This document shows positions 30,600-42,500 of a stretch of 64,000 bases of DNA, piece by piece. The DNA lies in contig OZ005692.1 in assembly GCA_963930775.1 (NCBI GenBank), forward strand, positions 10,955,029 through 11,019,028, read 5' to 3'. The stretch comes from Cliona cf. orientalis (Eukaryota > Porifera > Demospongiae > Clionaida > Clionaidae). Below the pieces are notes generated by a model, which saw only the letters and a list, made by a program, of their open reading frames with translations, had not been told where the DNA came from and did not search any database. Each line of letters starts with the position of its first letter. Position 1 is the first letter of the stretch. Made by a program: the position numbers and the translations under genes.

Positions 30600-33500
30600 T
30601 GAGTGTGCGTGTGCAAGTGTGCTGGCGTGTGTGTGAAGGCATGCACTCACGCAGAAGATGTTATGTATTTACAGTTGCAGAGAAGACCCAGTAAAAACTA
30701 CCTGTAGGTTGGTATGCAAGGCCATTTCCAGTACAATGGTAAACAGAGTAGCTAAGTATTTATCTCAAGTTACATGTCACTATACAACAGAGAGTACTGG
30801 TACAGTGGATCACTAACAAATGGTACACTTGAGTATTAGTATAGGTATTTCAAACTCAGGTGCCTATTTCACTTGTAATACTTGTAACTGGCATACAAGA
30901 TTTGTGTATATTATCATAGTACAAGTATACTATAATTATATACACCAAGATGAGTCAGCAAACATCATTTGTAGTAAATACCTCGTGAATGTTTACCACA
31001 TATACCAACATAAAAGTAACAAACACGGCATTGCTATGAAATCACAAGGAAATTGACTAACTTGGAAGTAGTGCTATTTGATATCAGGTCAACTCTTAGC
31101 TATATAGCCAGATGTGAATCTCTCACGTGCACCCTTGCTTCATCGTAAAGAAAGGTATTAATCACCCTTGAAGAAAATGGCAGATTCAAAACAAGACATG
31201 GTAAGCATATTAATTCTTGTAGATATACGCAAGTCATGCATGCAATCTATTTTTTACATGTGTTCATACACTTTTGATGTACAACTCTGGAATGTTAGAG
31301 AGATGAGGCAATCAGTACATTGAACAATGAATTAGCGGAGATTAAAATTGGCATAAAAGACATGAAAGACAGCATAAGCACCCATTCGAAGATTAACACA
31401 GCAGTTTTAATAGTGTTTGCTGCATCCATCATCTTTCTATATCAAAGGCAATGACCATGATCGCATACAAGTGTTGAAACAAGAGAAGAGACCAATATTC
31501 AACTGTAGCCAGTAATCTATTGTACACGTAGTTACTCATTTTGCAAGGTACAGTAGTCAGTAGCGCACACATTAAATCTTACTAGCTATACATGCATTGT
31601 ACAATAATATTTCCAGATGCAGTATAATATATTCATGAGGAAAATACATCATGATCAATATTGTGAATCATAGTGAAAACGTTAGCCTCTAGCTAGCTCT
31701 GCATGTACAATTATGGAACAATGAATTTTAGCTATGAATTTCACTATAAAGAGATCACATGTTCAACACACACGTACACACGGCCATAGCCCTGTACATG
31801 TACAAGATTTTGAATTACTAGCAGCTGTAAAACTGTATAAGTGGCAAGATAAGAGAACATCAATCATATGATGTTTAAAACTTGTCTTTGCAGATGGAAA
31901 ACCCCATTTCTCTCTAATAGGTCACACTACCAAGTTCAAACCATGGAGTGGCACAATCTACCAGGTATAAATACACGAGACCAGGTTATAATAATTATAG
32001 GCAGTGTGTATGGGAATATAAATCTAATGTTGCCCAAGCTCACTCAAGTAGCTACTGTTTCAATCCTTAGATCATTTGATGACTCAGCACTTAAGGGAGA
32101 TTCGTTAGGCCAGAAGACTCCTCTGATTTCTTACTTCCCCCCACCGTGAGTGAGGCACATGATGAGAAGACAAGAAAATGCAAACAAAACAGAAAAGATA
32201 CACGAGATGATGCAGAAGAGAAAATTGAGAGAGGAGAGAATGTACAGCCAACAGGCACTGGAGGAGAAAGAGAAATGAAGTACACATATTGTATGTGTAC
32301 ATTATTCTTGTCACAGTACTAGTAGCTTTACTTTCAGCCATCGCCATATCGGCTCCAACTGACAATACTTGCCATGTGATAGCAGGAGGAAAAGGATTAA
32401 AACTAGCTAGAGAGGGAGAGAGACCTTTTGTAATTTTGGTCAATGTTGATCGAATCAGACAACTGTGTAGTACACCAATGCAAACTCCAACTTGCTGGCT
32501 TCAGTCAATTAGAATTAGTACCAAGAGTACAAACTGTGCGATCACAAAACTATATGATAACATACTCGAGGTCAGCTACCAAGCCACCAGTTGAGGGAGC
32601 CACCAGCTGCACATCAAAGTGGAGGGTGAGCACATCAAAGGAAGCCCATTCACCGTCAATTGGATCAAGAAGCTTGGCACTCCAATCAAGACCATTAGTG
32701 GAGTGCAGAGGCCATGGGGTGCGGCGATCAACAAGAAAGGAGAGATTTTGGTAATTGAGAGAGGTGGACACTGTATCTCCATCTTCAATCCACAGGGAGA
32801 GAAATTTCGATCGTTTGGCTCGAAAGGCTTTGAACCGGGACAGTGCAATCGTCCTGAGGGTGTGGCAGTGGATGATGATGGCAACGTACTGGTGGCTGAT
32901 GCTGGCGACCATCGTATTCAGAAGTTTACATCCGGCTATAAGTGTATCACTAGTGTGGGGAGCCATGGCAGCAATCCTCTGCAATTTAGCAACCCAACAA
33001 GTGTATCAATTTCTCCAATCACAAAAAAAGTTGCAATATCAGATTACCTTAATAATCAAGTTCAGATTCTTAATCCAGATCTGACATTCCATAGTACTAT
33101 TGGCAGCAAGGGCAGTGGCAATGGACAGTTCAATGGGCCTCATGATGTAGCATTTGATAGTGCAGGAAATTTATATGTGACTGATCGTACCAACCATCGT
33201 ATTCAGGCCTTTAATCCCGAAGGACAGTTCTTGCGACAGTTTGGAAAGAGAGGCAATGGTGATGGAGAACTAAACTATCCTACGGGTATAAGCATTGACA
33301 GTGATGACACAGTGTATGTGGTTGAGGCTCGCAACGATCGTTTTTTTGTATTCACACATGAGGGAAAATTTCTGACATCTTTTGGCAGCCAGGGAGATGG
33401 ACCAGGACAATTCAACAGTCCTTACAGACTAACAGTGGATAGGAATGGATTAATCTATGTCTCTGATACTGGCAATAACCGTCTTCAAGTCTTTTGAAGT

Positions 33501-36500
33501 AAACATATTCATAGTTTAGAACTCAACTATAATAATTATGTTCGATATGCATAGTACTATTAGCACTGTAACATCAGACAGTTTACAGACAATATCTAGG
33601 GAATTTACTCCCACTCACCTATCAATTTCATTCGTACTATTAATATACTATACACGCACATAGTACATGCTATATACAATACATGCAAGTGGTAACACAT
33701 TTGGACCACCCTGTGGACAACAGAATCATTGATTTTCAAGCTCATCATCATTAAATTTGGAGAGGTAAGAAGTAAACTATTGCTAATATGACATATTTAG
33801 GAAGCTAAATATTTTGTGAGAATTAACATAATATAGCTATATAATAGTTGAATGTGCCAACTTATAGGTATATATACATGTACAAAAAATGGGTGTGTCA
33901 TCCCTTAGTCTATAGCTATAGTGCCAAAATTTGACCAGGTTCAATAACTACACAGATTTGGGCAGAGCCACCAAAAGGATCGACCCACAATAGACAAATA
34001 CCCTCAACATGAGTACCATTCCTGGCCACAATAGTCAAATTTGTGATACCTGTGCTCAACGTACTAATGCAATTAATAATGAATTGGCAACTCTCAAGAA
34101 TGAGGTGAAGAAGCTAAGAAAGCAAGTCGCTTATTTCTTTCTTGCAACTCTGGTTGCTACTATTGCTATTCTCCTGGCCTTGACGTCATTTCCTAGTCTA
34201 AGACTATCCTTTGCAAAAACATACATATCTCCCAAGGATTGCTTTGCCACAGGCAGGGGGTTGGAAATGGCTGTGGTTGGAGAGCAAGCTAATGCGGTTT
34301 TACGTATAGTTGATACATCAGGGAAAGGATACAATATACAGAAGGAGACAGTGGTGTGTGAGTTTGTGTCTGAACCAAGTTGGGTAAAGATTGACTGTAA
34401 CGTGAGGAAGGTGATGGAGAACCAGTATGACATCAGCTACCAGCCCACTGGTCAAGGGAGGCACCAGCTGCATATCAAAGTGGAGGGGGAGCACATCAAA
34501 GGAAGTCCATTCATTGTCCTTGTGAAGCTACCAGTCCTGAAGCTGGGAAATCCAATCAAGATCATCAGTGGAGTGAAGCAGCCATGGGGTGTGGCAGTCA
34601 ACCAGAGAGGGGAGATCATAGTAGCTGAGAGTACTGGGCACTGTGTCTCCATCTTCAGCCCAACTGGAGAGAAGCTTCGATCATTTGGCTCACAGGGCTC
34701 TGGACCAGGACAGTTCAACGAACCTTATGGTGTGGCAGTGGATGATGATGGCAATATTATACTGGTGGCTGATTCTATCAACCATCGTATTCAGAAGTTT
34801 ACATCCGACAATAAGCATATCACATTGTCAAGTGTGGGGAGCCAAGGCAGCAATCGTTCGCAATTTAACAGCCCAATAAGTGTAGCCATTTCTCCCATCA
34901 CTAAGAAAATTGCAATATCAGATAAGTCTAATCATCGAATTCAGATTCTTAATCCAGATCTGACATTCAATAGTAGTATTGGCAGCAGGGGCAGTGGCAA
35001 TGGACAGTTCAATGGACCTAATGATGTAGCGTTTGACAGTGTAGGAAATATGTATGTGGCTGATCGTAACAACCATCGTATTCAAGTCTTTAATCCTGAG
35101 GGACAGTTTTTGCGACAGTTTGGAAATGAAAGCAAGGGTGATGGAGAGCTAAACTTTCCCACAGGTATAAGCATTGATAGTGACGACACAGTGTATGTGG
35201 CCGAGGGTCTCAACCATCGTGTTTTAGTATTCACACGCGAGAGAAAATTTCTGACATCATTTGGCAGATGGGGAGATGGACAAGGACAATTTATAAAGCC
35301 TTTTAGAATAATAGTGGATAAGAATGGAACAATCTATGTCGCTGATACTTCTAATAATCGCCTTCAAATATTTGCAAAACTGTTAAAGCCACCACATTAA
35401 TTTTTATAGGGCGATTGATTTTGGTCCTTGCTACAAGTATTTTAGCGATATAACAAGTATGATCCTGTTTTACTATAGTAATACTTTTGAGTGTATTTTT
35501 AGTTACACATTTAGTATGGGACTAAATTGGAACCAAGTGCTAAAAACAGTGGATAGGAATGGATTAATGTTTAAATAATATTATAGTAGATATAAACAAT
35601 TAAGTCGTCAGTTTAGCACTCAAAATTATATTATACAATGTCATAAGATTATTCACATTCGATGCTATACTTTTAATTTTGAAACATCAGTCTATCCATA
35701 GGCAATAATCATCATGAATAAATTTAATGCTAAGATATGAGTGAGGGGAGGGGGAGGAGGATCTTCAGGAATACCACTCACCTATAAATTCATTTACTTT
35801 CATTGTGTATACAAGTGGTAATACATTCGGCCCTCCTCTGGAAAGAATCCTTGATTTTCATGCTCACCATCTTATGGCAAGGTAATACTTAAACTATGCA
35901 TTGTTAATATTTATCCCTGCTGTGCTAGTGAGGATCAAGTTAATAATAACAACATACATTGCATGTATCATAATATTAAAATTGTTATAGAGATAGTAGA
36001 CTCGATAAGTAGGGACAGTTCAGACACTCCCATATCGTATTATGTAATACCATCACGCCCGGTACATTTTAGGCATTCTAGACTTCAAATTCAAAACCTT
36101 TGGCTACTGTTTTTACCACTATGAACCATTGCCTTAGGTCAAGCTGGGGGGGGGGGGGGGGGGGGGGGGGGGGCGTGGCAACTTGTAGGCATAAAAAGTG
36201 GGTGTGTCAATACTAGCTAGCTAGTGCCAAAATTTGATCAGTTCTTTCATCGTAATCAACAACACATATTTGAGCAGAGCCACCAAAAGGACTCAGAATA
36301 GACTTCTACAGAAATACCCTCAGTATGAGTACCATATTATCGGATGGTCGTTCTACTGCACAAAATCCTGGCAATAATGGTCAAATTTGTGACACAAAAC
36401 TTACCGGTGCTCAATGCAATAATGAAATGAACGATGAGTTAGCAACTCTCAAGAATGAGATCAAGCAGCTAAGGAAGCAAATTATTTATTGGTTTATTGC

Positions 36501-39500
36501 CACTCTGGTCATCATTACTGCTGTTTTTGTGGCTTCAGTATCATTGACTACCCTCCATAAATACGTACGACGTATCTCCCAAGGATTGCTTTGCCACAGG
36601 CAGGGAATTGGAAATGGCTGTGGTTGGAGAGCAAGCTAAAGTGGAGGGGGAGCACATCAAAGGAAGCCCATTCACTGTCACTGTGAAGCTACCAGTCCAG
36701 AAGCTGGGCTATCCAATTAGGGTCGTCAGTGAACTAAAGAAACCATTGGGTATGGCAGTCAACAAGAAGGCACAGATTTTGGTAGTTGAGAAGGATGGGC
36801 ATTATATCTCCATTTTCAGTCTGATAGGAGGGAAATTAGGGTCATTTGGCTCTGAGGGCTCTGGACCAGGGCAGTTCAATGAACCTTGTGGCATAGCAGT
36901 GGATGATGATGGCAACATACTGGTGGCTGATACTATGAACCATCGCATTCAGAAGTTTACATCCGACAATAAGTATATCACAAGTGTGGGGAGCCATGGC
37001 AGCAAGCCTTTGCAATTTGACAGCCCAATAAGTGTAGCCATTTCTCCCATCACTAAGAAAATTGCGATATCAGATTGGAATAATCATCAAGTTCAGATTC
37101 TTAATCCAGATCTGACATTCCACAGCATGATCATTGGCAGTGAGGGCAGTGGCAATGGACAGTTCACTGGGCCTCATGATGTAGCTTTTGACAGTGCAAA
37201 GAATTTATATGTGACTGATCGTTCCAACCATCGTATTCAGGTCTTTAATCCTGAAGGACAATTCTTGAGACAGTTCGGAAAGAGAGGCAAGGGTGATGGA
37301 GAACTAGATTTTCCTGCTGGTATAAGCATTGACAGTGATGACAGAGTGTATGTGGTTGAACCTCTCAACAATCGTGTTTCAGTATTCACACATGAAGGAA
37401 AATTTCTGGCATCATTTGGCAGTGAGGGAGATGGACCAGGACAATTCAACAAACCTTACAGACTAACAGTGGATAGGAGTGGATTAATCTATGTCTCTGA
37501 TACTGGCAATAATCGTCTGCAGGTCTTTTGAAATTTAGTGAAAATAAACATATTCATAGTTTATCACTCAACTATAATAATATTATTATCCATGCATAAA
37601 ATTAATTACATTTGGTATATACATAGTATTATTAGCACTTGTAATATTAGGTTGTTCACGGGCAATAGCCCAGTAGATATCATGACCAAATAAGGCTTTC
37701 CTCTCACTCACCTACTGGTATGTTAAGCTATGCATGCAATAGTACATGCTATACACAATACATGCAAGTGGTAACACATACGGGCCCACCCCGTGGACTT
37801 CAAGCTCATCATCTTTTGGCAAGGTAAGAAGTAAACTATTGCTAGTATTCACCCCTGACATATTTAGGAAGCTCAATATTTTATGAGAATTAACACAATA
37901 TAGCTACATAAACAGTTGCATGTGCCAACTTGTAAGTACAAAAAATGGGTGTGTCATCACTTAGTCTAATAGTATATCTAGTACCAAAATTTGATAGTTT
38001 CAACAACTACGCAGATTTGGGCACAGCCACCAAAAGGATCGACCCACAATAGAGATCTACAGAAATACCCTCAGCATGAGTACCATGATATTATCGGATG
38101 GTCATCCTGCTGCACAAAATCCTGGCAATACGGGTCAAATTTGTGAAACCTGTGCTCAATATACTAACGCAATTAACAATGAATTGGCAGCTTTCAAGGC
38201 AACTTTCAAGAATGAGATGAAGAAGCTAAGGAAGCAAGTTGCTTATTTCTTTCTTGCAAATCTGGTTGCTATTACCGCTACTCTCCTGGCCTCGACATCA
38301 TTTCCTAGTCTAAGACTATCCTTCGCAAAAATATATGTATCTCCCAAGGATTGCTTTGCCATAGGCAGGGGATTGGAAATGGCTGTGGTTGGAGAGCAAG
38401 CTAATGCAGTATTACATACAGTTGATACATCAGGAAAAGGATACGTTTTACAAATGGAAACAGTAGTGTGTGAATTTGTGTCTGAATCAAGTGGGGAAAC
38501 AATCGATTGCATTGTGAAGAAGATGGAGAACCAGTATGAAGTCAGCTACCAAGCCACCAGTCGAGGGAGGCACCAGCTGCACATCAAAGTGGAGGGGGAG
38601 CACATCAAAGGAAGTCCATTCAATGTCCTTGTGATTCTACCAGTTCAGAAGCTGGGCATTCCAATCAAGATCATCAGTGGACTGAAGGAGCCATGGGATG
38701 TGGCAGTCAATAAGAAGGGGGAGATTTTGGTAATTGAGATGCATTGTATCTCCATTTTCAGTCAGATAGGAGAGAAACTAGGATCATTTGGCTCAGAAGG
38801 CTCTGGACCAGGACAGTTCAAACGTCCTTTTGGTGTAACAGTGGATGATGATGGCAACATACTGGTGGCTGATACTGGCAATGATCGTATTCAGAAGTTT
38901 ACATCCGACAATATGCATGTCTCAAGTGTGGGAAGCCATGGCAGCAATCATTTGCAATTTAGCACGCCAACAATTGTGTCCATTTCTCCCATCACTAAGA
39001 AAATTGCAATATCAGACTGGGATAATCATCAAGTTCAGATTCTTAATCCAGATCTGACATTCCACAGTAGTATTGGCAGCAAGGGCAGTGGCAATGGACA
39101 GTTCAAAGTGCCTAATGGTATTGCATTTGACAGTGCAGGGAATATGTATGTGACTGATGCTGAGAACCATCGTATTCAAGTCTTTAATCCTGAGGGACAG
39201 TTCTTGCGAAAGTTTGGAAAGAGAGGCAAGGGTGATGGAGAACTAGACTTTCCTGCTGGTATAACCATTGATAGTGATGACACAGTGTATGTGGTTGAGG
39301 AAGAGAACCATCGTGTTTCAGTATTCACACATGAAGGAAAATTTCTGACATCATTTGGCAATGAGGGAGATGGACCAGGACAGTTTTCTAATCCCCATAG
39401 ACTAACAGCGGATAAGAATGGAATAATCTATGTTGCTGATAATGATAATAATCGTATTCAAATATTTTAGAGTCATCTTTTGTAAGATGATTAATTTTGA

Positions 39501-42500
39501 ACACCTTATACTTTTTTTATAATCCTACTTTATTGCCGTATAGCGGAAAACTTTGGCAAGATTTTAAATTTGGCATAGGTCACCAAATTAAATGCACACC
39601 TGTGGCAGTATAAGGCTTCAGATTGCCAAATCTAAACTCCACCAATATCAATGGAGAGCCATTTCGCCAAATTTAATGCTTGCCAAAGTTACCCACTGTA
39701 CAGTATACATTTGGCAGGAGCAGCCAGGTTGGCAATTGCCCAGGTCACATGACTGTGGGTGAGTACCACTCCATACTGCATGCCACATGATTGTATATCA
39801 TGGCTGTAGGTACTCCACCCATAGATATTCAGCACCTGTGCACACATGATCCACCGTACAGTAGTATGTCATATGATCGGTCACATATTATTTGGGGAAA
39901 GTGTGAGTGAGGGCCCATAATATTATTTGGGGGGCAGAGGGTAGGGGGGTGGAGGGGGGCTGAGTGCAGTGGCAATGAATAATTTAGACAACCCCCCCCC
40001 CGGCCCCCCGGCCCCCCATGCATGCAGTGCCAGGATGTAGTATTTGACAGTGCAGCTGGAAACACACAATGAATGAGGCTCACACTTGACAATGTGCAAG
40101 AATCTATTGTATGCATAAGTCATCACATACAAGAAACTAGAGCTCTGTAGAGCACATACCCCGCACGCTCTGTAGCCACTATAGCGTCGTATTGAGGCAT
40201 ACATGTAGCTGTTTCATGACGTGACGACCCTTTCCAACACAGTGCTTGAGCATGCGCAGTCGCATCCGCATACTATTATGCTAAAAGAGTGGGTGTGGTC
40301 GATAAATCACAGGCATGCTGAACAGAAAATGCACTATTTGTAGCACTAGTAAGCCTTTTTGAGGAATTTGAAACGCGTACAAACCAGTTTTTCACCGATA
40401 TCCACCGATTGGTTGTGCTTTCAGTACGAATAGATACCTAGAACGCGAGATCTGGCGATTTTCGTGCCGACAACTACGACGACGACGACGACGACAGACA
40501 TACAAACTGATTGCTTTACCCCTTGCGCATGCGCACGGGGTAACAATTATTGAGCATTGAGTAGATATTATACATACGTTGTAGACCAGGACAATGAATA
40601 TGCAGTGTAAGGGAAATGAATAAAGTGCATCAAGCAGAGGGTGCCATGGGGACTCCATGAATCATGGTATTCAATACACTCATCATGAATTTACTACACG
40701 TACTAGGTCATCCACTCTAGGTATAATGATTATGAATATTATATGACTACTTACACGATCAGCCCACCACACCCCCTTAGGCTATAGATAGGCAGGCGCC
40801 CCTGGACACAAGAACCTTTGTTTTCAAGCTATAAGCTGCTATCAAATTTATAGTCAACTAGCGAGGTAAGCACACACTGGATCCTGTTCACGTCTAGAAG
40901 GCTTGGCCTATAGAGTTCATCTTTGAGAAGGAGTTATGCATGGATTTGAGATGATTAAAACTTTTCTCTTCAAAATCTTAGGTCATGTCTAGAAGACTTG
41001 AGTACAATCATTATGAAGGTAATATGTAATTGCTAACAAATTAGGGAGAAAAAATTTGCATGTTCAAATTAATCCACATAACAAGTACGCTCATTCTTGT
41101 TACACCAAAACTGGCAGAATAGAATAATAATATTCTTGCCAGTGTTGGTGTAACAAGAACGAGCATACTTGCTATGTGGATTAGTATGTTCAAATTTGTG
41201 AAAATTTTTTCCTGGTGAAACTGCTGTTCTAATGTGCATGTATCATTCCTCAGACACTTTGGATATCAGAGACTTATACGTGATATTATCCAATTTCTGG
41301 GAGGCCAGAAATAAATGGTTTAATATTGGACTTGGTCTGAATCTGGAAGTAAGTGATCTGGAGGAAATTCGACAAACAAATAGAGATCACGTGGATGACT
41401 GCTTTAGGGACATGCTTGAGAAATGGCTAAGGACCAGCCTAAGACCAACTCAATCCAACCTAATTACAGTACTAAGAGAGAGAACTGTTGGATTCAATCA
41501 ACTGGCAGAAGAATTGGAGAGCAAGAGCTTTGAGAGAGATAGGGTAATACATCAACTTAGAATGGCATCCACCAGGTATAGAAAGAACAGCCTACCTGCC
41601 CCCAGCCTAGTAAAGTGTAAGTCAGTCATCAAGATCGGTGTTATCATGCTTATCGCTATAATTCTTTTGTTCACTGCGTTCAATCTCAGAAGTACATATT
41701 TTAATCGTATTTCTCCTAAGAACTGCTTTGCCACAGGCAGTGGGCTAGAAACGGCTGTGGTTGGAGTGAAAGCTAAGGCAGTTCTGCATCTAGTCAATCA
41801 AAGAGGAGCAGCTTACACTAAACAAGTGAACATGATAACATGTGAACTAATACACGAATCAATCGGCAAGATACCAGATTGTGAAATCATATGGAGATCT
41901 AACTATATCAAGGTAAAGGAGGCCAATGTTGGCCAGTATGAAGTCAGCTACCAAGCCACCAGTCAAGGGAGGCACCAGCTGCACATCAAAGTGGAGGGGG
42001 AGCACATCAAAGGAAGCCCATTCACCATCATGATTGTGAACCTATCAGTCCAGAAGCCTGGCACTCCAATCAAGACCATCAGTGGACTGAAGTGGCCACT
42101 TGGTGTGGCTATCAACAAGAAGGGTGAAATTTTGGTAGCTGAGAGCGGTAGACACTGTATCTCCATATTTAGCCCAACTGGAGAGAAGCTTCGATCATTT
42201 GGTTCACAAGGCTCTGTACCAGGACAGTTCAATGGTCCTCAGGGTGTAACAGTGGGTGATGATGGCAACATACTGGTGGCTGATGCTATGAACCATCGTA
42301 TTCAGAAGTTTACATCCAATAATAAGCACATCACAAGTGTAGGGAGCCGTGGCAGCAATCCTCTGCAATTTGGTTACCCATTAAGTGTAGTCATTTCACC
42401 CATTACAAAGAAAATTGTAATATCAGATTGGGATAACGATCGAGTTCAGATTCTTAATTCAGATCTGACATTCCATAGTAGTATTGGTAGCAGGGGCAGT

